A DNA stretch of 64,000 nucleotides from Eopsaltria australis. Its lineage: Eukaryota > Chordata > Aves > Passeriformes > Petroicidae. The DNA lies in assembly GCA_034509425.1 (NCBI GenBank), contig JAVTVJ010000121.1:1-64000 (forward strand), given 5' to 3'. Below, in pieces: positions 36,701 through 48,130 of this stretch (position 1 is its first letter; each line of letters begins with the position of its first letter). The notes under the pieces were generated by a model, which did no database searches, was not told the origin of the DNA, and saw only the letters and a list, made by a program, of their open reading frames with translations. Made by a program: the position numbers and the translations under genes.

Positions 36701-38001
36701 TCCCCTGCTGAAGTCTGAAACTTGGTTGCTTTGGGCACTCTATGGAAGGCATGGAAGATCTAACAGCAACCAAGCAACCAAGGTGATGTGTCAGAGCATT
36801 GTGTGTCTCTCCCTGGATGCAGAGGGGAAAATCTCTCTTGACCTCAGCTTTTGTAGGGACAGCATCAAAGGGAAAAGAGAGAGAGCCTTTGCACAGAACT
36901 GATCCAGGTCACATAAACGAGACATTTGCTCAGACTTGTTCTCTGCAGGAGCCCATCTCTTCATCTAGACAGGTCTTGTAAGACTGGTGTCATACCTTAG
37001 GCATTTTAGACAGGTCCCTCTGAGGGCATATATGGAAGTCCAAGCAATTTTTCCTTAGTACATGATCTCTTTCTGTGGTGGCTGATATTTAGTATGCTAA
37101 AAGTCAAATAAAAAAATAACAGGGAAAATGCTCATATAAATGCAGCAGCTGCTAGGTTGAAAGGTAACATGAAGGAAAGATTTAAACACAACAGTGAGTA
37201 AGAAGTCAACCCTATGAGCAAGCCTGCAAATCCTGGGGCTGCAAGAAACCTTGCTGTCCTGTCAAGGGGGAGGAGAAGGTTTGAGCCCTCCCTACCTGCT
37301 GAAGACATCACAGGTGGCAAGAGACACTCTATCCTGTTTTCCCTCTGCAGAACTTACACTGGAGTAAATCTGGTGTTCTGAAGAGGGAAGGGCCATCATG
37401 TCCTCCCCTCTGCCCAGAGGTTTATTTTTCAGGAGAGACTCAGAGGTGCTACTATCAGCTGACAGGCACATCAATAATGCTTGCTTCCAGCTGGCACTTT
37501 AGAATTCACACACTGTGGTTACTGGAGTTTATAGGAAATCTGAGATCCCAGATATTCTGCACATGCAAGATGACCGAGAAGGAAAAACCCCAACTGAAAC
37601 CACTATGGAGCATCTTCAGTTAGCAAAAGAGCAAAGGAAATTGCAACAAGCATTATCAGTGCTCAAATTAAAGCTTGGGCATAATTAATCTAACGAGATA
37701 TATCAAGGTGTGTGGATAGGTTTTTATTTCTTCTGTTATGATTTCTCCATCTCAAGCATTTTTTATGGCTTTTCAAAAGTACAAAGGCTGACCACATCAT
37801 AAATGGGAATTCTGGTCAGCTTACACTGCCCAGCACTTCTGTTATAGCTGTTTACTCTCTTATGAGTTGGCATTTAAATAGAGCAGATTTTATAACAAAT
37901 ATATAGCAAGTATGGATGCTTCAAAACACAGTTCATAACTGTCTCATTAGTGCTGGTGCAAGTGGTTAATGTAGTGATCCATAGTGCTAATATTTACATC
38001 T

Positions 38002-38040
38002 CCATTATTAAACGTTTTAATCAGCCATTATTAAACGTTT
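38002..38040 (+). repeat. Direct repeat of a 16-bp motif
   Basis: CCATTATTAAACGTTT occurs at 38002-38017 and again at 38025-38040, separated by 7 bases. Each copy contains the palindrome AAACGTTT with a CpG at its centre. Confidence 0.9.
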
Positions 38041-39258
38041 GAGTTTAGGACCTCAAAAGTAGATCAAGATAACACATCTGGGTTGAGAGAAGTTATTTCC
38101 CTCAGGTACTGTTCTGTCTTTCTCATGGATCCTGATGACCCTAAGCTAATCACTACTTATAGTAAGAGCAATATATTTGCCTAACCATTAAAAATAGAAA
38201 CTTTAAATTTATAGAGTTTGCAGACAGTCCCTGGAGTGTTCCAGGACACTAAGGATGAATGCCAAAGAAGAATTTTTTATCTCTCCTTTTTCCCTTCTTC
38301 CACTCTGAAACAATCATCAATTACCCTTATCCACTAGCACCATCTCATCTAAGTTCATTTTCAAGATGAAGTTTCCTCGTTGGATGGTGGCTGTCCAATC
38401 CTCTTTCTGTCCATCATGGGCTGCTTTAGCGCTGTCCCCAGATTGACAGCCTGAGAGCGAATCAATAATAATTATCAGACTGCAACCACAGCGAGCTGTG
38501 TAATTCTGTGATGGGATAGCACTGAACAAACAGCCCCACATCTACTGCCTCAGCTTTAAATATGTGCCTGTCCATTTAACTACTCTGATCATGTGGTTAG
38601 TAGGAAGCCCTTGCCCTTTTTTCCATCCCAAACATAAAACCTTTAAAAATTGCCTGCTACTCTAATGTGACCGTGCCATGTCCTGCCTTTCACTATGTAA
38701 AAGCATTTGCCAGCAGATGTTAAATAAGACCATGGAAAAGAACAGCACACAACCAAAAAGGAGGAATAGGCCAGTTTTCCTGGATGAGAGCAATGCACCA
38801 CAAGAGGTGAGAGGCATTTTGCACGCTGCAAATGACAAAAGTCTGAGGGTTTTTCCATATGGCAACAACATTCCTGGCTCAGCCAGGATGCTGCAGGCAC
38901 CTTATCCTCACTGCATGTACACACACACAGCAGATGCTGCCCAACTGCCCTGGCAAAGAAGCAGCAAAAGAGGTTCAAATTTTCCTGGGGAAAAAATCCT
39001 GTGTATCTACAAGGTAAGGGGAGGCAGGCGCACTCTCTGCCACATACTCTAGGAAAAAAGAAATAAGTACATGCACAGGCAAATTGGCACTGAAATAGTT
39101 TCCAGGTTAGTTTTAAATCTCAAGAGCAAAACTAATGTTCTGGAAGATACATATTTCAAGGTCTGAAATTCAGGTGTAGGAGAAGGTACAACGTGAAAAA
39201 AGCACTGGGCTTAAATGAATAATTTTCCCATGATCCAGGTGTTTAACAGAAGTATGAA

Positions 39259-39278
39259 GTAGCACAAGGTAGCACAAG
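39259..39278 (+). repeat. Two tandem 10-bp units
   Basis: GTAGCACAAG is repeated exactly, head to tail. It is a simple micro-duplication with no known element attached. Confidence 0.85.
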
Positions 39279-40833
39279 AAGCAACAAAAGCTTTTGCATA
39301 ACCATCATAAAGAGTAGAGGTTGGTAGGCTTGTGGGGTGAATCCCAGAAAATGAAGGCAGAAGAATGAAAAGGGTACAATAAATAAATAAAGAAGAGGCA
39401 CCATCTTTTAACCGACTGTAAGAAACGTGAAATTAAGATTTCATAGCAGCTAACAAGGCTAATTTCTTGACACAAGGAATAGAAGATTTAAAAAATACAG
39501 AAATACATAAATAATCACTATACCATAGTTTTACTAAAATGATGTTTTACTAATATGAAGTTTACAATAAAATAATTGCAAGCTGATTTTATGCTGCATT
39601 TCTTCAGATGTTTCTTGCAGTGTCAACAACAAAGCAAGCCAAGGTTTCATGATGTGACCAGTGTGAGGACATCTGAAAGGGCCAAGTGCCAAGACCAATC
39701 TATATTATTGACCCCACAAATGTTAACATATAGCTGGGGAGAAGTGGAGATCTACTGAAACATTAGGCAGGAAACAAGGCATCTTCTAAAATATATGCAC
39801 TTATAAAAGATATTGAATGTTAAATGGAGAGAATTTATCATGAAAAAAGAAATTCAATAAATCTTAGCCAACAACTTGTCTTCTCCAGAATTAGGAGGAC
39901 ATGTTGAGTCACTGGATACTCAGAGAAAGAGTCATAAGTTATGAAAGGCAAACCAACAACTGTAAGGCAAAGAGGCCTTTCCAGAGAAACCTTAGAAGCA
40001 ACTTCAACTCGGCAATGCAATTCCTGTCAACAGCACAAGGGAGATCAAGGGAGGTGGTCTCTGTAATCTGACAGCAGATTACAAATCTTTTCAGGCTGTA
40101 GTAGGAAATTAGCTGAGACTTCCATCAGTGTATTCTTGATCTGTCAAATATTCAAATGTATGCTGAAGCTTCCATCCTTACAAGATGAAGGGCACATTGA
40201 CATAAAGTAGAAACAATGTTTTACCTTGAGTAAGATGGGGACAGTGATAAAATACAAGGTCTGCACTTCTAAGTATTTATGATGATTTTTATGAATTTAT
40301 CAAATGGAGTATGAGGGCTCCAGCACAAAGGGGTCAATAAATAGTTTAACACAAATAAACCAGAATTTGAACTGTAGTTCGAATCCCCTCTGGTTGGATT
40401 TCTGGCTTTTGCCTTGGTCAAATTCCCAGATTCTATGACCAAGTGAAAAGGTAGCTGAGTTATTGCCTGGTTAGCAATCAGAATAAAAACAAAGGCTGAG
40501 AAAAAGCTTAGTGCTTCACAAGGACGCAAGGACAGTGAAAAAATGGCCTAGTCAGTCACAGAGCTGAAGGTCAGGATGCAGTCTTGAGTGTTATCTACCA
40601 TTGCTAGATATTGGAAATCCTTATAAAGAGTCAGAAAGGTGTTGCATATTATGTGAGAGGTTTAGCAGCAGTAAAGCTATTATTGCAGGAGCAATTTCTG
40701 AAAGCCTAACAGAAAATCTAACTCTTCAGTCCCAAACACAAAACAAGCTTATCATGCTTATCATTGAATTCCCACTGGAAGATCCCCAAATTCTACCTTC
40801 TCTTGTGGTTTTTTCTCTTTTATTTTCTAATGC

Positions 40834-40845
40834 TTTTTTTTTTTT
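40834..40845. repeat. Poly-T tract (T12)
   Basis: Twelve T followed by CAG, which makes a polypyrimidine-AG arrangement like a splice acceptor. The sequence after it shows no credible exon, so it is recorded only as a homopolymer. Confidence 0.8.
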
Positions 40846-42293
40846 CAGAGAAGTGCTTACTGCCTTCAAACATACAGAGCTGCTTACTTTCTACTGGCAA
40901 GGAAGAAATTAAATGAAACAAGCCAGAGGCAGGATATTAATGCAGAGTGCATTAAAAGAAAAAAATTATGGTATGAACAGGGTAGTGACTGATTTATAAA
41001 ATCAATCACATACTTTTGGCTCAATGTCATGTTATAAAAAGAACAATAACCCTGTTTACATGAAAAGGATGATTAATCACTGTTTTCCTACTATTAAAGA
41101 TAGGTGACTTTACTTCCTTTTTTCTTTCATATTAGTAGGCAGTAACACAGTTGTTTTATAATATCAGTCAAATAACTGTATTCTGAAGACAGCGAATTTA
41201 ATGCACTGCTGTAGTTAAAAGGTCTGTCAGCAGAAATTCTGAAACAAAATTTCAGGCATCTCTAAGCAGACATAAAAAATCAATACCGGATTAAACTTGA
41301 ATTTTATCAAGTTTTAGCAAAGAATTAAATATTACAAACTTGAACGTAATATCTGTAGGTCCCATTGTATAGCACTAGATATCAAGGCAAGCATTTGAGG
41401 CTGATTAGTTATGTAGTATCTGTTCCCCTTCTCACATGCATGAAAACAAACTGGCAAATTTTCAAGCGATTTAAAATGTTACTGCTCAAGGTGTCTTTTA
41501 ATTGAAAATTTTCCAAAGATTTTACTAGTGTAAAAGAGAATTCTTTTATAGTCTGCCAGCTCTGATAATTGCAAGGTAATAGCTGTTTCTGATATTTCAA
41601 ATCAACGCTTTTACTTTTTAGAACTCAATAAATCTGCATAAATTGCCGTTACTAAAACCTTTACTTCCAAACACACCTATTTTGTGGGATGCATTCGGAA
41701 GAGAATTATGAAAAAGAAATAAAAGTATTGGCACTAGAAGTTTTAACAAGACCATGGGACATCCATGCAAAAATATTCTGATTTTGTAGGTCCTGCAATA
41801 TTATTGCCACAATTGATAGTTAATAATGGATATAATCTTCACTCTGGTCTGAAAATGGGTATCTAGCTCACCTGCACTAGTGTGGAGGTGTAAATAGGCA
41901 GTACAGTTCCCTTGCATATAGATTTTTATAAACTTCAAAGGATTATAAACTTGATCTATTGCTTGAACAAAAGAGAGCAGAAATGCAGGAAAATTCACAA
42001 ATCCTTTAAAGGAATAATGTCTAAAGAAACCCTATCAAGACATCAAAATTAGGGACTGTACTGGCTTTTTGTGTTTCTTGCCTACTCCTGTACCACAGAA
42101 CTAAGATAAAACACAATTGTTTCTCACTGTATAACCTTATCACCCTCTGTGTTGCAAAATGCCAGCTCTGAGCATTCTTTCATGGTAGGTTTTGCTCTGA
42201 GGCATTCCCTCTTCAAAATGCTTTAGGAGATCGGCTCTTGCAGAGAACAGACATCAGCCAACCAATGCCTCCTATTTAGATGGACTTTGAAAG

Positions 42294-42310
42294 AAAAAAA
42301 AAAAAAAAAA
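42294..42310. repeat. Poly-A tract (A17)
   Basis: Seventeen consecutive A. No retroelement body can be recognised upstream on the plus strand. Confidence 0.9.
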
Positions 42311-43827
42311 GAAGTTACCTGAGAATCATATAAATATGCAAGATGAGGACAATCTTCATGAAACCCATTTCCACAAGTGACAAGAACCACTGAAGATCCT
42401 TCAGTGGCGGGTCCAAATAAGAGAGAGAGCAGCAGAAAGGTTAAGGCTTGACTGAAATAGACCTAGAGACTGGGCTGCAGGGAATCATGCAGAGACATGA
42501 GGGGGTCTGAGGAGTCAGCCTTTCCTTCTTTTTCCTGGAGAATTCCCAGGTGACAATCAAGAACCACATGAGAGCCTCTTGGGGTATGTGGAAACACAGG
42601 ATTTCAAAGCTGGAGCTGCAGTGAAGATCCAGAGTGTCAGCCCAGCAGATAGTGCCTGTCCTGTAACCTGGGAAGGAGGAGGAGCATTGAGGGTGCAGAT
42701 GAAGCTCCCCAGTGATCCCTGTGCTACTGAGAAATGGACACTGATGGGGTGGGAAAGTCAGAGGTACCTGCAGGGAGAGAAGAGCACACTGCCAGCCTGC
42801 CCTGCCTCTGCTGGGTGTGGCAGGAGGGGAAGGTCAGCATTAGAAAAGAGCCAAGAAGCAGCTCTGTCATCTTGGTTTAATGTATGCACTGTGAAAATAT
42901 AGCTACAGAGAAATTGCCTACAAGTGATTTCAACTCCTTCCCTAGCATTTCTTCACTTCTTATGGTGCAAGTCTTCACACTTGTGCAGAAGTGCTCAATC
43001 TGAACGTAATATTACAAAAGCATTTTAAAATTATCTCACACCATCTGGGAGAGGATGCCGACATAAATGTTGTTAGTAAAAATTATTTCTCTCTGTTTCA
43101 AAGAAGATTAAGTAAGATCTAACAAAATAATCATGTGGTATAATATTCTAATGAGTAGCATTATTTACATGACATCATCACAAATTCTAGTATTCTATAA
43201 TGTGCTGTCAATCAACGACAAATATAGAGATGTACTTGAACTTCTTGATGGGGTTTAAATTGGCAGATATCTTGAGACAAAAAGCCCTAGCTATGTTCCA
43301 CTATCATGCACAATTCATTCAGGTGGTAGGACAACAAAGGATTGCTTCCTAGACATGAAGAATATAAAAAGTTAATTAAATTCCTGTCAGTGGTGAAAGC
43401 ACTCCTTTCAAATTAAACTTCATTGACTACCAGCCTATACTTACATAGTTAAAATTAGAGTATATTAAAATAATTTATCAAAATAAGCACACATATACAA
43501 TCAAAATTAACTGATTAAAAGTCCATTGATTAAACACATGCAAAATGTTAATGTAATAAAGAAGAAACAGCACCACTTATAGAAAACCTGTGTGTTGCCA
43601 TTTAGGTCACATAGGCTTTTGTTGGTAGAGCATTTACAGTTTTTATCAGCTACTGTTGCCTTTGAAAGCTGGCTTTGATACAGTTGTACAAAAAACTTAT
43701 CACCCAGACTTCTTTTTATCCTTCAATTTTAATTTTAAATTCTTGGAGCATATAATTTGACTCTATAACATTACCTCTCTCCTGGTTGCTGATTGATCCC
43801 TGTTATTAAATGAAAATTATTCTCCAT

Positions 43828-43860
43828 TTCTATAAATTCTATAAATATTCTATAAATATT
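43828..43860 (+). repeat. Short TTCTATAAA tandem array
   Basis: Three copies of TTCTATAAA, with variable AT spacers, in a very AT-rich stretch. They create several TATAAA strings that need not be promoters. Confidence 0.75.
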
Positions 43861-44084
43861 TTTCACTTAAACTTCGCTTAAAGTTATCTTTGTACAGTGT
43901 CAATGTAAGTGTTGCCAAAAAAAGAAGGGGATGTTACAAAGCAAACCCAAAGTCTAATAAAATGATAAATATGTAATTGTGAGCAAACCCCATTTTTGTT
44001 TGAGTACTGCAGAGTCGCAACTGTTTCAGCTCAAATGGCAGAAATGTAGCAAAGGAAACAAGAACGTCAGTTTTAACTTCCACC

Positions 44085-44155
44085 TGAGACAAACAAGGTT
44101 TGGAGACCTGAACAACTCCAAGAGGTTCCTTTTGATAGCCTTGACCATGATTCCT
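44085..44155 (+). mobile_element. CR1-type LINE 3' tail remnant
   Basis: The stretch from GGTTTGGA through CTCCAAGAGGTTCCTTTT to GACCATGATTCCTGTGG follows the well-known end of avian CR1 elements: GGTTGGA, then CTCCAGAGGTCCCTTCC, then ACCATTCTGTGATTC. It has several small insertions and substitutions. CR1 copies are typically truncated at the 5' end, and only this tail is recognisable here. It is old and short, so a chance match is not excluded. Confidence 0.45.
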
Positions 44156-44999
44156 GTGGTCAGCATGAGGCATTTGATAAGGTGGCTCCAAAAGGTTTTC
44201 TTTTCGACTCAGGTCGAGAGGGCTGTCAGTCCTCAGTTCCTTCCAGTGAGATCTGGAGTCATCAGTCAAATACAAGCTCTGCATTCATCAGCCCATCAAC
44301 TATGAAGTTAAACAGTCTGTGCTCAGACTTGTTTTTGTTCTTCTAATCTGTGAATCTGAAGTCAGATATTGCCATGGAACCTCACTAAATCCTCATATTG
44401 CTTATATGCTATTTTTCTTTTCCATTTCTAGCAATGTTCTACACCTGGAATAACCCCTGGGACAAGAACAGCTTTGTCATTTCATGTGATCAAGCATCAG
44501 CCTGAAAGGCAAATGCACAAGGTGCATATTTGGTTGATTTCTGCAGATTTCATTTATAAAGAAATAGTCTTTATGTGGCTACAGCTTTGCAGTATATGAA
44601 TAATTTCTCCTTGTAGCAGTACAGAATTAGTCTCAGTAAGTATTTGACGATGTTGCATAGGACTCAATAAAACTGAAAATAACCTTTCTAAAATTCAGGG
44701 AAATATCCTAGATTTAACCTGAACGAGCACCTCCTATCAGAAACAAGTTGGTAAATCTTAGGCAAAGACTGAAAAAAACCAGAAGCTGCTTAGAACTTTC
44801 ATTTCTAAGCAGCAACACAAGATCTGATGCCTACACCATTGTTTCACTTTCAAAACATGACATTTTATGTATTGTTTCATTTGTTGACTTGTCTGAATTA
44901 TTTTACAAACTCATACCAACTGACAAAGAAAAACCACAGAGAAAAACTAGATTAAATTGTTTAGATAGAAAGAATTCCATTTAAGCGTAATTCCCCCGA
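44156..44999. other. Unique non-coding DNA
   Basis: AT-rich unique sequence. Short open frames on both strands carry no recognisable domain. Confidence 0.5.
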
Positions 45000-45230
45000 T
45001 AGCATTAATTTGGTAAAAGCCCTGGTACATGACCCAATCCTAACCTTATATTGAGCAGTCAAAGATAGCAAAAAAATTCATTGTCAATTCCAAGTTGCAA
45101 TTGCACTTGTTTGCCACCAACAAAGGCACCTTATATCGCGTGCGCAAAGTAACTAATAAGTGCCTGATTGAAGTTTTGACTTCTATTAGTCCAGCCAAGG
45201 CCAGAGCAATTTTCTGGGTTTGAATGTCCA
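45000..45230. promoter_or_regulatory. Candidate conserved block with a CpG cluster
   Basis: An AT-rich, TAAT-bearing segment contains an abrupt CpG cluster, TCGCGTGCGC, at 45136-45145: three CpGs in ten bases where almost none occur nearby. The cluster resembles the NRF1 core (GCGCATGCGC) imperfectly. No transposon explains it. This is a candidate regulatory element by inference. Confidence 0.3.
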
Positions 45231-47559
45231 GGGTTTAGTTGGATTCCCTTGAGGATGAGCAGGAAATACTGCTAGACAAAAGATGCTCTGTGGCTGAACT
45301 GCTTCTTCTGCATTCAGTGCCATTGCACTGCTCCAGCTGCTCCAGCCGAGCTACTAATAATGTTTGTGTATGTCAGCCCTGGCTCCCAATAAAGACAAGG
45401 ACATTATTCTTAAATGACATGTGAAGGTGTGATAATCAAGACACTGCATTCAGTCCTGGTGGGGATTTTGATTAGTGCTACTTCTCCAGATTATATCACA
45501 GTCTTTTGTTCAGGTGCCACAGTGATACTTGGAGTGTAATTTGCAAACAGGCAAATGAGAACTAACAGCATCTGTGATGGTATTTTTAATATGTTTGGGA
45601 ACCAGTGAAATTACAACCACGCTCACAGAGAATGACTGATGATTCTAGAAATGTTATGCTGATCAGTGAATGCACAAACCACTCACCTGATTCAGAGTCT
45701 GTGTAAGAAGCACTGACTTCAAAGGGATTTGAATCAGACTTTCAAGATTTACTATGTTAACTGTGAAGAGCCCACACTTCACTGGTATTGAAAAGCACGG
45801 TCATTTTCAGCCAACCTTCTTCTTCCTTATACCTTGCAGGGTTTACAGTGTATTGCAGGTTATTACTTGTTTTTATTAAATCCACTTTGAAGCCTGGGGC
45901 TAAATCCTAAAGTCCTTGCCCAGCCCTTCCCTTCTTCCCCCAGACAAACATCCCCACTGCCTGCAACGGGAGCCTGAAATCAGAGGAAGTAGAAATAATC
46001 GAATCTGCTTAAATTTAACATCAGCTTTTTGTTAACTGGTTTATCATGCTGTTCCTTTATTCACTGGATAAATGTACTTTATAGTAGTCTTATCCTTTAT
46101 GAGCACTAATAAGGAGGGAGGGATTATACACAGAAGTTTTTTACTTGTTCTGTAAATTCAATCATGAAGTGTTTCCACCAAAGCAGATTTTATTGAAGCT
46201 ATTACTTATCTTGTGATTCAGTCAGTGCAGACCTATAAGATCTGCAAAGTTTACAAGGTGCTAAACAATACCCAAACCCACGAAATTAGCTGAGATAGAT
46301 GTCAGGGTAACTATAGGCAGTAATGCCTCTACAGAGTCCTGAGTGTTCAGAATGGAAGACAATGTTTTATATTTAAAGGATCAGACAAAATAAGATATTG
46401 TCCTTCCTTCCTGGAATCAAAATTGAATAGAAATTGTTTATTAAAGTTTGAAATCCTCTAAACCTACTGGAAATCATTATTATTAGGCCATTAACACACA
46501 AACTGCTCCTCTAAGAACAGAGCCCCAGTTGTAAGGAGTGCTGGAGAAGCAGCTGCTGTCTGTCCCCATCAGGCATTGTCGGAACCAAATGAGCTGGGAC
46601 TTCCACATTTCCCACAAGTATTATTTTTAAATTATTTCTGTTACTAAACTCCTTTCCTTTCTGCAGTACTTTAAACCCCTCTGTTTCTCCACATGGCCTT
46701 GTATCCATGCTCCCAGCATCTGTGTGTGTGAAGTGTCTGAGGACCTGTTTTAAAGAGCAGGATCTGTGCATGCAAAATCTTAATGCTCGGCCTCTCCTCA
46801 CCACTGAGAGTGGTGCACAGAAAGTCTGTAAGTGTCCCTCAGGGCACAGAAAACACCTATCAGAGGAAAGGGCTGCATGGGGATTCCCCATTCGCCTTAT
46901 CTGGGACCAGGGAAAATGAGGGACTTGTGTTTTTCACACAATCTCTTCCACAGACACTGCACGTGAGACTCCACTGGTGGTCCCAGAGCTGCTGTGTGCT
47001 GCTGTGTGGGGTGTAAGGACATAGACCACTCTTCTCAATCGATGATTCCCCTTGCAAATAGGGGGCTGATGACACTGAAAGAGGCTGATTGCCAATGGGG
47101 AAAAAGCTTTCTCTTTTGCTGAACACAGAGACTCTTTAACAAGTACAAAACTAGGATAAGGAAATTGCACAGTTCTGCTTTGGCTGAAATAACACTCAGC
47201 TGAAACATACACTAAAAAAAAAAAAAAAGCACCCAACACACAAAAATCCCCATCCTTTCCACATTTTAAAAAACAAAATTTTGGATTTCCTTGAGCCTAC
47301 AAGGGTCTATTCGTGTCACCTATTATGAATTTATTTGTGCCTGGATATAAGGGAAAGAGGGGACCCTTCATGTCCATGCTAAATGGAGGGGGAATGAAGG
47401 AGATGATTGCATAAAACCCCCTGTACCTGCTGCACTTACACCCAAGCTGTAATAACACAATAGACACATACAGGCCCGCAATTACCTACACATTTTTTAA
47501 TGAATGCCAACACCTTTAGGGGAAATCAGAATATTTTAATAGATAAAATCATTTCAGTT
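45231..47559. other. Unique non-coding DNA
   Basis: Unique sequence, a little GC-richer around 46500-47120, where overlapping open frames (up to 126 codons at 46511-46891, minus) appear without recognisable domains. A run of 15 A lies at 47214-47228. Confidence 0.45.
47214..47228. repeat. Poly-A tract (A15)
   Basis: Fifteen consecutive A with no recognisable retroelement upstream. Confidence 0.9.
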
Positions 47560-48130
47560 CAGTGTGGTTGCTGCAGAAGTTCATCACTTGCATGTCTATC
47601 ATGATGCTGGAAAGCTTTTTAAAGAAGCAATGATAAGTGAAACCATGAATAGAATGGTTAAAATTGAACCTCGTCAATCAGCTGATGGAACAGAAACATG
47701 CCAGTTAATTTCCAGAGGCCTTTAGGCATGTATTTATTACTTGATTTCTAATCAAAATTATATACAGAACAGGAAAAAGTGCAATTACAGGACTGTTGTG
47801 ATACAAAACAAGACCAAAAAAACTATGGATAATTGCAGCTGCACATTTCTAAACTAATATACTTACATGCTGCCAAGACTAATACACTTTATTTGATTTC
47901 TGGCTGCAAAAACCAATGATATATGTTAACCTGGTATCTGATTTTCAGCAAGGATACCTAAGTACTATTTAACACTGACAGTTACAGATAGCTTAGCATT
48001 TAACTGGAGCCTCCCTTGACCTCAATTACCACATTAAAATATTGTTAACAAATTTAGAGTCAAATTGGCATTTATTATACAAGATTAGGTTCACTCTGAG
48101 TAATTTACATATTGTCATCAGGTCTGCCAA
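47560..48130. promoter_or_regulatory. Candidate conserved non-coding block
   Basis: A long stretch without low-complexity decay, with repeated TTAAT/ATTA cores, AATCAGCTGATGG near 47678 (an E-box CAGCTG) and TAATTTACATATTG near 48100. No transposon or open frame of note crosses it. The call rests on texture alone and is weak. Confidence 0.2.

Larger units (their letters stand above)
33791..44084. other. Unique non-coding DNA
   Basis: About 10 kb of unique AT-rich sequence. The longest open frame is 166 codons on the minus strand (35734-36234), in a locally GC-richer stretch, with no recognisable domain. Overlapping plus and minus frames of 124 and 111 codons lie at 38643-39052. Small structures are listed separately (38002-38040, 39259-39278, 40834-40845, 42294-42310, 43828-43860). 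Confidence 0.45.

Noticed and set aside
38643..39052. Overlapping 124-codon plus and 111-codon minus frames
   Set aside because: Long frames on both strands of the same DNA reflect local scarcity of stops, and neither protein is recognisable.
40374..40390. AGTTCGAATCCCC, resembling a tRNA B-box
   Set aside because: No cloverleaf, A-box or acceptor stem can be formed around it. It could be a SINE scrap, but nothing adjacent supports that.
40825..40850. Polypyrimidine tract followed by CAG, like a splice acceptor
   Set aside because: The downstream frame is short, AT-rich and unrecognised, and no matching donor or exon pattern was seen.
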